A stretch of 32,264 nt of DNA, taken from NCBI GenBank assembly GCA_025360785.1, contig JANYBN010000063.1:1-32264 (forward strand), read 5' to 3'. Made by a program: the position numbers and the translations under genes. The stretch comes from Geobacter sp. GTDB taxonomy: Bacteria; Desulfobacterota; Desulfuromonadia; Geobacterales; Pseudopelobacteraceae. This document shows, piece by piece, positions 25,565 through 32,264 of this stretch (the first letter of the stretch is position 1; each line of letters begins with the position of its first letter). The notes below the pieces were generated by a model, which saw only the letters and a program-made list of their open reading frames with translations, searched no databases and was not told the DNA's origin.

Positions 25565-25596
25565 AACGCCCCTGCCGGAGAACCGACAGGGGCGTT
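25565..25596. terminator. Terminator between convergent operons
   Basis: Perfect arms AACGCCCCTG (25565-25574) and CAGGGGCGTT (25587-25596). The T-rich tail is better on the minus side (complement of ATTAA upstream), so it can serve the interrupted GT-C gene as well as the lpoB operon. Confidence 0.75.
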
Positions 25597-25659
25597 GCTG
25601 TAACATGATTATTCGGGATTTATTGTAATTGCTGTCTACTCCGCTGTTTTAAACCGTCA

Positions 25660-27141
25660 TTAAGAGGGATATGTCCATCCCATAAACCTGATAAATTTAT
25701 ATAACTCAGCAGCATGACCGGAATTGAGCTGAATCAGGGCGTTGTATTCTCCTATTGTTTCCTCTTTCAGGCCAAAACCTAAATATATCATGCCAAGATT
25801 GTAATGTGCTTCGGCATACTGCGGGTTAATGCTGATGGCGTAATTGAGGAATGTTATAGCGTATTTGAAATCATTTATCTTTGTATATGCTATTCCGATA
25901 TTTGTGCAGGTGGTTGCATTTTCCTGTGTAACTGCCCGTGCATGTTCAAACAGAGTTAAACTGTTTTGCCAGTAGCGAACCTGTTGCGCTGTTACTGCCA
26001 TGAGAGACACAAGAACAATGCAGAATGTCAGTGGAATTAGCACTTTTCCATTGCGAAATGATGTCGACAGCTCTTCGGCGCCCCAGGCAATGATAATAAA
26101 AATACCAATCAGCGGCAGGTAAGTATATCGATCGGCCATGGAGTGTACTCCGATACGCACAAAACCGATAACCGGCGCCATGGTGACTACATACCAAAAC
26201 CAGCCAAATGCAAGCCAGGGCCGCCGTGAGCGCTCCCTTGCGGCAATTGTGGTAATAACAATCATCAATAATGCGGATAAAGCAGCTTTTAAGGCTGTTA
26301 CAGTGTCGGCAGTAAATGGATATATTATGGCCAAATCTGAAGGCCAAACCGTTTTTACGAGATAGGCGCCATATGAGATTAGTGCATTGCCAGCATTTAG
26401 AGCAACTTCGGAGATAGACAAAGATCCCACGGCCCCGCCACTTTTCTGTGCATAAAATGTGACAATGCACGACGCGATTGACAGTAGAAAAAACGGTGCC
26501 TTTTCCAGCAATATGTGGCGAGGCAAAGGACCATTTTGTCGATTGAGAGGCCAAAAATCCAACAGAAGCAGTGCAAATGGAAGCGTCACCGCCATGGGTT
26601 TTGACAATAGCGCAAGGATAAACAGCAGCACTACGGTCAGATACCGACTCCAGTTGGGCACTCGCCTGTAATATGCATAAGCCCACATGGTCAAAATCCA
26701 GAATAAGGCGCAAAGCACATCTTTTCGTTCGGCGACCCAGGCAACTGACTCGACATGAAATGGATGCACGGCAAAAAGCAGGGCAACTATGCTGCTGCGC
26801 TAGATCGTACCGGTAATTTTAACGAGAAAACAGGAAAGCAGAAGAGTGTTGGCTATATGGATAATAAGACTTGTAACATGATGACCTGCGGGGTTCAGCC
26901 CAAAAAACTGGACATCAAGCATGTGTGAAAGCCAGGCAAGAGGGTGCCAGTTGCTGAAATTGAAGCTGTTGAAGGACCATAAAAATCCATCCAAGGTCAA
27001 TCCATTGGCTATGTGGCTATTATGGACTACATATGCATCATCATCAAAGGTTATAAAATCATTGAAATATACCTGGTAAAAAACAATTATTGTAAACAAC
27101 ACAATTGCAAGATTAATCAGCGGCAGTTTTCTTTTTATCAT
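25660..27141 (-). pseudogene. GT-C/TPR glycosyltransferase-like gene split by an in-frame amber stop
   Basis: One frame encodes a full relative of the protein at 12668-14275, broken by a single TAG at 26800-26802. The first piece (27141-26800, 113 residues) holds helix 1, the acidic loop FITFDDDAY, NWHPLAWLSHMLD and GHHVTSLIIH, and ends KITGTI. The frame resumes RSSIVALLFAVHPFHVESVAWVAERKDVL and runs to 25660 with the remaining helices and two TPR units (GIAYTKINDFKYAITF; NLGMIYLGFGLKEETIGEY). In the relative the stop aligns with Trp (GLWQSS), so TGG to TAG explains it. The second piece has an internal ATG at 26769, but without the first helices and acidic pair it would not be a working GT-C enzyme. 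No frameshift or other decay is seen, so the event is recent, suppressed, or a sequencing error. Confidence 0.85.
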
Positions 27142-27419
27142 ATTTTCCCTTTGTCAGCAGGCTCCGCAAGGTTTGAATTCAGCGGATAACAAAGAATATA
27201 CAGCCGAGCCGACAAACAGCTGCAATACGACGTGCAATATCCTTCTTTGCTGAATGCTTGCTGAAGCCCATAATTTGCAAATGCCGGACAAAATGTTCAT
27301 AATTGATTCTTCAATACAATTCCATTCCAGATCATCATGTGAGAAGGTAACATAAGTAAACTATTAGTAATATATCGGGTTGACTCTGCCAGACCAATGG
27401 GTTACACGCATATCCAAAT
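27142..27419. other. Divergent intergenic region between two GT-C genes
   Basis: A 278-base AT-rich gap. The only promoter-like pair I see is TTGACT (27380-27385) with a weak -10, TACACG (27403-27408), at 17 bases, pointing to the plus-strand gene. It would start transcripts only a few bases before the ATG at 27420. Nothing else is recognised. Confidence 0.3.
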
Positions 27420-29270
27420 ATGTCGTACGGGAATTCCTTGAGACCTTCAGACAAACTTAAAAATTTATTTCATAGTCATCCGGCCCGGCTGCACGTCGCA
27501 ATTCTTTTTATCCTGGGAATTACGTCGTATGCCAACTCATTTGCGGTCCCCCTGCATTACGATGATTTCAGCACCTTGCGCAAGACCGTCAGCGGCCCGC
27601 TGAAGCTGGGATTCAGCGGTGGTATGCGCTGGGTGACGGATCTTACTTTTTCACTGAACCGTCTTGTCCATAGCGAGGCTGTGGCTGGGTTTCATGCCGT
27701 GAATCTGGCGATTCACCTTGCGTCTGCTGTTTGTATCTATTATCTCGTACTCTTGTCAATCACCGCCATCAAGTCTTCGTTCAAGCTGTCCGGCAATGAT
27801 GAACAACACTCTTTCCTGCAAAGCTTCATCCCCTTTGCCACAGCGGCGCTCTTTGTCTGCCATCCTGTCCAGACCCAGGCGGTCACCTATATCGCCCAGC
27901 GCTACACCTCTCTGGCCACCTGTTTCTATCTGGCTTCGATGCTCTCATATCTCCAGGCCCGGCTTCGTCGGACAGGAACAGGAGCCTGGTTCTGGGGCGG
28001 GACTTCCCTCGTAATGGCCCTTATGGCGATGATGAGCAAGGAGATCGCTTTCACGCTGCCGCTGATGCTTGTCGTGCTTGAATTGGCGCTTTTCAGGGGG
28101 CGTCTGCTGAAGAACCCGATTTTTCTCTTGCTGGGAGCGGGGCTGCTGCTGATCATACCGCTGCAATTGCTGCGTCTGTCCGAAATGAACGGGCTGGGCG
28201 ACATGCTGCAGGGTCTCCAGCGGGCTTCTGCCGAAGTCCAGTATATTTCGCGAAGTGACTATTCCCTGACGCAGTTGCGGGTGATTGCCACCTATCTGCG
28301 CTTGATGATTCTGCCGGTCAGCCAGAATCTGGATTACGACTACCCTATCTATCATTCTATCGCCGCACCGCAGGTACTGGCTTCGCTATTTCTGCACCTT
28401 TCTTTGGCTGGAGCGGCACTGTTTCTGGCCATTCGTTCGCAGCGCCGCCTGAGAGATGGCGATTTGACATCGGGAACGACGATGCGGTTGGCCGCGCTTG
28501 GCATCGTCTGGTTCTATCTGGCCCTGGCGGTAGAATCGAGCGTGATCCCTATCCGGGATGTGATCAACGAACACCGGCTCTACCTTCCTTCGGGCGGTTT
28601 TCTGTTGTTTTTGACTTCCCTTCTTGGTTATCCGGCCGCGCTAAGGGCAGGATATCGTAAGGCGGTCTGGACCTTTGTCGTGCTGTGCTGTCTGGTGTTG
28701 ACGGCCGGCACCATCGCCCGCAATTGGGTTTGGAAAAGTGAAATAAGTTTGTGGCAGGATGTTCAGGCTAAATCTCCCAACAAGGCCAGGGCTCATTATA
28801 ATGCCGGCTTCCACTATGCCAAATGGTCGATGCTGGACAAAGGGCTCCCGCACCTGATAAGGGCCATTGAGCTGGCTCCCGAGGAAGATATCTGCTGGAT
28901 CGCCTTAAACTCGGCCATAATTCAGCTCAATACCTTTGATGGACGACACACCAGCGGAATGGAATATCAAACTATGATAGATTCGGATGATTCCCGCTTA
29001 AGGAAACCCTGGCAGGCGCTGAACTATATTAACCTGGGGCTGGCGTATGAATATAGTGGCAACCTGCACCTCGCTCGAAAAAACTACGAATTAGCAGCAT
29101 CTCTCAATCCGGATCTTGACTTCGCCTGGCTCAACCTTGTCGTGGTGGCCGCCAGGCAACAGAACAAACCCCGCTTCAGTACGGCACTCGCCAGACTGCA
29201 GACGATCAATCCGGCCTTGGCCCGGGCGGCATCGACAATCAGGTTTATTCCGCGAACCCGGCGCCCCTGA
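27420..29270 (+). CDS. GT-C fold glycosyltransferase-like membrane protein with TPR tail
   Basis: A 616-residue protein with about ten to eleven helices and a soluble C-terminal tail. The first periplasmic loop has the acidic pair in PLHYDDFSTL, followed by GFHAVNLAIHLASAV, CHPVQTQAVTYIAQRYTSLATCFY and MMSKEIAFTLPLMLV. These match the pattern of the two minus-strand proteins, but the sequence is clearly more diverged. The tail (about 440-600) has TPR-like units (HYNAGFHYAKWSMLDKGLPHL; YINLGLAYEYSGNLHLARKNYELA). Likely uses a polyprenyl-phosphate sugar donor on the periplasmic face; acceptor unknown. No Shine-Dalgarno ahead of the ATG; the start could be leaderless or wrong. GC content looks higher than in the minus-strand relatives. 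Confidence 0.82.
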   Translation: MSYGNSLRPSDKLKNLFHSHPARLHVAILFILGITSYANSFAVPLHYDDFSTLRKTVSGPLKLGFSGGMRWVTDLTFSLNRLVHSEAVAGFHAVNLAIHLASAVCIYYLVLLSITAIKSSFKLSGNDEQHSFLQSFIPFATAALFVCHPVQTQAVTYIAQRYTSLATCFYLASMLSYLQARLRRTGTGAWFWGGTSLVMALMAMMSKEIAFTLPLMLVVLELALFRGRLLKNPIFLLLGAGLLLIIPLQLLRLSEMNGLGDMLQGLQRASAEVQYISRSDYSLTQLRVIATYLRLMILPVSQNLDYDYPIYHSIAAPQVLASLFLHLSLAGAALFLAIRSQRRLRDGDLTSGTTMRLAALGIVWFYLALAVESSVIPIRDVINEHRLYLPSGGFLLFLTSLLGYPAALRAGYRKAVWTFVVLCCLVLTAGTIARNWVWKSEISLWQDVQAKSPNKARAHYNAGFHYAKWSMLDKGLPHLIRAIELAPEEDICWIALNSAIIQLNTFDGRHTSGMEYQTMIDSDDSRLRKPWQALNYINLGLAYEYSGNLHLARKNYELAASLNPDLDFAWLNLVVVAARQQNKPRFSTALARLQTINPALARAASTIRFIPRTRRP

Positions 29271-29358
29271 ATTTATCCGAATCTATGGTAACATAAGGAT
29301 ACCAAAATAATTCTATCGATGCGGCTGTATCTGCTGCACCGCGTTTCAGGGAGTCCTG

Positions 29359-30192
29359 ATGAAATGCCTTGTCAGAACCATACTCGTCCTTGTCATGTTT
29401 CTGATTTGTGCTTCTCAGGGCTTTGCCGCGGCCAAGCTCAAGTCGCTCTGCGGGATTAGCTTTCCCAGCGACTCCCCAATCGAGTGGGATTGTGTGAAGC
29501 TGACGGCGAAAGATACTCCGGAAAAACTTTTCGGGACCAAATGGCAGGATGTTCTGCGCTTCAACCGCATGGACCGGCGTCACTTTTACGGGGGGATGTC
29601 CATCAAGGTGCCCAGACGGCTGGAGGATATCAAGGAGTTTTCGCCACTCTCCGGCTACTATCCGGAGGCGGCGGAAGACGCCAAGTTCATTCTGGTGGAC
29701 CAGTCCGAGATGTTCCTGGGAGCCTACGAATATGGAAAGCTTGTGCTCTCGTTCCCCGCAACAGTGGGAATCGAGGGGCACCGTGTTCCCAATGGTGAGT
29801 TCCGGGTCGATGCTATTGACCGGCGGCATACCTCCAATATGTACACGGTTGAGGAAGTCAACCGCCTCTATCCGATGCATTACGGGCTCAGGTTCTTCAT
29901 GGACAAGTCCCAGCCGACCACGCCTTCCTACTATATCCACGGTCGCGACGTTCCCGGATACCCCGCATCTCACGGCTGCATCGGTCTATATGACGAAGAG
30001 ATGCAGAATGAATATTACAGTGCCTATGATCGAAAAGTCTACGGCCGGGACTACCACGAACTGAAACCGCCACTGTTGGAGGGGGCAAAAAAGCTCTACC
30101 AGTGGGTTGTTGATAATCATGTTGACCCCGGCCGGTTCCACAAGATTGACTACGGTCCCAGGGTGAAGATCCTTGGCGAACCGCCGTTTTGA
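29359..30192 (+). CDS. L,D-transpeptidase (YkuD domain)
   Basis: A 277-residue periplasmic enzyme with signal peptide (MKCLVRTILVLVMFLICASQGFAA). L,D-transpeptidases make 3-3 peptidoglycan cross-links or attach proteins to the wall. Residues about 30-90 form a LysM-like or related wall-binding region with KLFGTKWQDVLRFNRMDRR. The YkuD domain (about 105-250) holds YYIHGRDVPG with His194 and SHGCIGL with His205 and the nucleophile Cys207. The usual motif is SHGCIRL; Gly209 replaces the conserved Arg that shapes the oxyanion side of the pocket. GGAG lies 5 bases before the ATG. It follows the GT-C gene by 88 bases and has a terminator about 160 bases on. Confidence 0.93.
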   Translation: MKCLVRTILVLVMFLICASQGFAAAKLKSLCGISFPSDSPIEWDCVKLTAKDTPEKLFGTKWQDVLRFNRMDRRHFYGGMSIKVPRRLEDIKEFSPLSGYYPEAAEDAKFILVDQSEMFLGAYEYGKLVLSFPATVGIEGHRVPNGEFRVDAIDRRHTSNMYTVEEVNRLYPMHYGLRFFMDKSQPTTPSYYIHGRDVPGYPASHGCIGLYDEEMQNEYYSAYDRKVYGRDYHELKPPLLEGAKKLYQWVVDNHVDPGRFHKIDYGPRVKILGEPPF

Positions 30193-30261
30193 TCCCGGTC
30201 CGGGCATTAGCGGAAGAAAGAGTGGAAAGAAGAACGTCGCCGCGACAAGGAGAGTTGAAAG

Positions 30262-30336
30262 ATGAGCGGTCGTGACAAGGAAGAGCGCAAAGAAGAAAAA
30301 CGGGACGAGAAACAGCGTGGTCGTGGCAGGGAATGA
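30262..30336 (+). CDS. Mini-ORF encoding a 24-residue highly charged peptide
   Basis: ATG 30262 to TGA 30334, 24 residues, beginning MSGRDKEERKEEKRDEK: almost entirely Arg, Lys, Glu, Asp and Gly. AAGGAGAG lies 9 bases ahead. It sits between the L,D-transpeptidase and a strong plus-strand terminator, so it would be on the same mRNA. The 45 bases before it also read as a charged segment (KKEWKEERRRDK) in another frame, which suggests either decay of a longer charged gene or chance in a purine-rich stretch. Confidence 0.35.
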   Translation: MSGRDKEERKEEKRDEKQRGRGRE

Positions 30337-30350
30337 ATAAACATTAAACC

Positions 30351-30381
30351 GGAGGGGGGCAAAAAGCCCTCCTCTTTTTTT
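30351..30381 (+). terminator. Intrinsic terminator after the L,D-transpeptidase unit
   Basis: GGAGGG (30351-30356) pairs with CCCTCC (30367-30372), followed by a T-run (30375-30381). It ends 8 bases before the stop of the convergent HDOD gene. Confidence 0.85.
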
Positions 30382-30388
30382 GTAGACT

Positions 30389-31675
30389 TCACGTAAAGCT
30401 CATTATCTCACTGGCTTCATGGTCAAGTCTATCTACCTGTTCCAGCAGGTCCTCCACGCTGATCTGGCTTAATTCGAGGCTTGTAAAAGTCATATCCATG
30501 ATTTCTTCCGGTTGGCTGTTGAGATCAGCCATGGCATTAGAAAGGTTGATCACCTCCGCTAGACTTGTGTGTTCAATAGCTTGCTCCGGTGAATGATGAT
30601 AGCGGATGACCTCTTTGATGTCACTCCCGAAATTCCACTTTTCTGCCAGCAAGTAACCAACCTCGGCGTGGTTCTCTTCAATCAGCTGATCCCTCGCCTC
30701 CGGCAGCAGCATGTAGTCGCCCAGCATGTCCAGCAGGATGGTCTTGCCGATGTCGTGCAAAAGGCCACAGATGAAGGCCAATTCGAAGTTGCCGCCCATA
30801 TCACGGGTGATCTGCCGAGCTATCATGCCGCATACCAGGCAGTGCTGAAGTACCTTCTTTATTTCCTTGGAGTTGCGCGGGCTGAAACTGCTCATCGCGT
30901 GAACCGTGATAATGCTCATCAGTGATTTGAGGCCGATGAAGACAACTGCAGCTTTCAAATTGGAAATATGGCCGAGATGGCCGTAGTAAGGAGAATTGCA
31001 AATTCTGAGAATTTTAGAGACCAGAATCTGGTCTGTTATGCATTCTATGATCTCATCGATTGAGATTGTCGGATTATCAATCTTTTGCGCAATCTGCAGC
31101 ATGACATCAGGGATAGGCGGCAGTTCGAAATTTCCTTGTTGAATATGTTCCCGAACCTCCTTCAGAACCAAATCGGCGTCAACCTGACTGCCCACCCTGT
31201 TCTCGTCGAAGCGTCGCACCGATTCCAACAGAACCTGAATCGAGTTAAGCCGGACCGGACTGTTCATTACGAATCTCGGGAGATCGTCTACAAACTCGAA
31301 TATACCCGTGTCCCACTTGAGGGCATTGGTCAGGACTACCTCGGCGGCCTTTCTGAGTATCTCCTCAAGCTGCTCCTGGGAGAAAATCTGTTCCGACAGC
31401 AGGTATCCAATAAAAGGTAGTCCAAGGGATTCTGAATCAGTAAAAGCCTTGTCAAGTTCATCCTGGTTTATCTGTGACTGATCTTTCAGGAAGTTGCCAA
31501 AATGCTCCCCCTCACAGTTGGACCAGATAAAGATGATCTTGCCATCCTGTATGTAGAATTTTTTCTGCCTGCCATGTTGATTAAGGATGAGTGTTCCGGA
31601 ACGCTTGCTGTTATCTGCCCACTGGATAAGATCCACGAGCGGCATAAGGCTGAGATTACCGTTGAATTTTCGCAT
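30389..31675 (-). CDS. DUF4388-HDOD signalling protein
   Basis: A cytoplasmic 428-residue protein. Residues 1-120 match DUF4388/PATAN (FNGNLSLMPLVDLIQWADNSKRSGTL), a domain linked to surface sensing and gliding signalling in deltaproteobacteria. Residues about 185-390 form an HDOD domain (LPPIPDVMLQIAQKI, then RICNSPYYGHLG, and GLLHDIGKTIL with His307-Asp308). HDOD domains resemble HD phosphohydrolases but mostly lack full metal sites. The LLHDIGK here is intact, and a later HHSPEQA is present. Such proteins act in chemotaxis or c-di-GMP-related control; partner unknown. Weak ribosome site (AGGA at -11). A single gene with its own candidate promoter at 31722-31749. Confidence 0.9.
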   Translation of the reverse strand: MRKFNGNLSLMPLVDLIQWADNSKRSGTLILNQHGRQKKFYIQDGKIIFIWSNCEGEHFGNFLKDQSQINQDELDKAFTDSESLGLPFIGYLLSEQIFSQEQLEEILRKAAEVVLTNALKWDTGIFEFVDDLPRFVMNSPVRLNSIQVLLESVRRFDENRVGSQVDADLVLKEVREHIQQGNFELPPIPDVMLQIAQKIDNPTISIDEIIECITDQILVSKILRICNSPYYGHLGHISNLKAAVVFIGLKSLMSIITVHAMSSFSPRNSKEIKKVLQHCLVCGMIARQITRDMGGNFELAFICGLLHDIGKTILLDMLGDYMLLPEARDQLIEENHAEVGYLLAEKWNFGSDIKEVIRYHHSPEQAIEHTSLAEVINLSNAMADLNSQPEEIMDMTFTSLELSQISVEDLLEQVDRLDHEASEIMSFT

Positions 31676-31721
31676 AAGGCAATCCTGATTCTGCTGAAGC
31701 CAAAGTGTATGTATTTTACCA

Positions 31722-31749
31722 AGTATAATTAAAGATAATAAAAAAACAA
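31722..31749 (-). promoter_or_regulatory. Candidate promoter of the DUF4388-HDOD gene
   Basis: On the minus strand TTGTTT (31744-31749) and TATACT (31722-31727) lie 16 bases apart, about 45 bases before the ATG. Confidence 0.4.
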
Positions 31750-31798
31750 TGTTAAATGTGCGCCGGTTCTGAATACAGACTTCTGTGCCAAAAATATG

Positions 31799-32063
31799 CG
31801 GGCGTTAATCGAAGTGACGCGCCCTTTGTTCTTCAGCACAGTAGCAAATTATTTTTGCAGCATTAGTGCCTAAAAAATAACCACATGTTAGGCTTAGTAT
31901 CGCCTGTGATTGGCGATATTAAATGCCAATAAGCGCAACTAGCTGTAAAAACAGCCTTATTGTTGTTGGCACGTTCTCTGCTAAACTAATTACGTAAAGA
32001 GATACACCTGGCAATTAATGCAATTTGTTGTGGCCAACAACAGTCAACTTCAACAGAACGTGC
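31799..32063. repeat. Hairpin-rich non-coding region
   Basis: The 589 bases 31676-32264 carry no convincing gene. This part holds a series of palindromes: GGGCG/CGCCC (31800-31824); GCAC...GTGC with inner GCAAA/TTTGC (about 31836-31870); GCCTAA/TTAGGC (about 31868-31893); ATTGGC/GCCAAT (31909-31930); GCCAATAAG...CTTATTG with an inner GCTGT-AAAA-ACAGC (31925-31970); and TTGTTG/CAACAA (32025-32040). GCACGTTCT (31969-31977) recurs inverted as AGAACGTGC (32055-32063). This density is unlike the other gaps in the window. Confidence 0.55.
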
Positions 32064-32211
32064 AGCGATGGAACCAACGGAGCTTTCATTTGACCACCGT
32101 TCAAAATCGGCGATGTAAACCGCAAAGTGCCCAAAACACCTAGGTAAGCTGTTGAAATATAAAGGAACGTATGCATTGCGTCTTTTCATCTTTGATTTTC
32201 ATCGTTGAAAA

Positions 32212-32243
32212 GTGTACCGGAATTTTGTACCAGTTTGTACCAG
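32212..32243. repeat. Tandem TTTGTACCAG repeat at the right edge
   Basis: Two perfect 10-base copies, TTTGTACCAG (32224-32233 and 32234-32243), with a third diverged copy GTGTACCGG just upstream. Repeated short motifs of this kind occur at ends of some insertion sequences (IS21-like) and in operators; the window ends before this can be decided. Confidence 0.6.
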
Positions 32244-32264
32244 TACTAAATAATACGAATATAA

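Noticed and set aside
25946-26713. 255-residue minus-strand frame
   Set aside because: Out-of-frame shadow of the interrupted GT-C gene; Cys/His/Ser-rich without domain pattern.
26800-26802. The TAG as a pyrrolysine codon
   Set aside because: Pyrrolysine is known in methylamine methyltransferases, not in GT-C membrane proteins, and the relative has Trp at this site.
31868-31893. GCCTAA...TTAGGC as an integron attC site
   Set aside because: The arms resemble attC ends, but the spacing is far too short and the R''/R' core consensus is not met; no integrase or cassettes are visible.
32018-32146. Plus-strand 42-residue frame starting MQFVVANN
   Set aside because: No good ribosome site and unusual composition; likely chance.
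31986-32189. Minus-strand 67-residue frame
   Set aside because: No ribosome site, no recognisable domain, and it overlaps the palindromes; treated as non-coding.

Overview
The window reads as chromosome of a Gram-negative deltaproteobacterium, most likely a Geobacter relative (Desulfuromonadota). This is inferred from gene content: a DUF4388-HDOD protein, a Cache-HAMP-PAS hybrid kinase, several GT-C/TPR membrane proteins, and many lipoproteins with lipoboxes. Species cannot be named from the sequence alone. I see no rRNA, tRNA, CRISPR array, prophage or complete insertion sequence.

Layout. 1-779: start of a YkgJ-type cysteine-cluster gene, divergent from a macro-domain protein. 792-6554 (minus): hybrid sensor kinase, then a lipoprotein adaptor, an ABC ATPase and an ABC-2 permease, forming an export operon that may be transcribed with the kinase. 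6862-7590 (minus): secreted beta-carbonic anhydrase with a textbook terminator. 7850-9796: ABC-F ATPase. 9834-16159 (minus): surface-polymer group made of an AlgJ/AlgX-like acetyltransferase, an AlgI-type MBOAT, a GT-C/TPR protein, a small membrane protein and a transglutaminase-fold protein whose catalytic Cys is Ser. 16399-18057: aspartase/fumarase-family lyase and a NifU-like Fe-S protein. 18132-19007: an unlisted 57-residue membrane ORF and a Phd/RelE-type toxin-antitoxin pair with its own promoter and operator. 19185-21077: a second ABC-F protein (Uup), preceded by an attenuator-like leader.

21395-25529 holds five co-directional genes for exported proteins: a COG3014-like lipoprotein, a CsgG/FlgT-like periplasmic protein, YcfL (DUF1425), LpoB and a DUF1566 lipoprotein. 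They look like one envelope operon around the penicillin-binding-protein activator LpoB. 25660-27141 (minus) is a GT-C/TPR gene interrupted by one in-frame amber codon. 27420-30192 has a third GT-C/TPR protein and an L,D-transpeptidase. A 24-residue charged mini-ORF and a terminator follow. 30389-31675 (minus) is the DUF4388-HDOD protein, and the last 500 bases are non-coding, rich in hairpins, and end in tandem GTACCAG repeats.

Much of the window concerns the envelope: peptidoglycan synthesis control (LpoB), peptidoglycan cross-linking (L,D-transpeptidase), polymer acetylation (AlgI/AlgJ-like), lipid-linked sugar transfer (GT-C proteins) and export (ABC/adaptor). The best candidates for something under-described are the LpoB five-gene operon, the acetylation/GT-C/Cys-less transglutaminase group, the leader ahead of uup, and the small ORFs.
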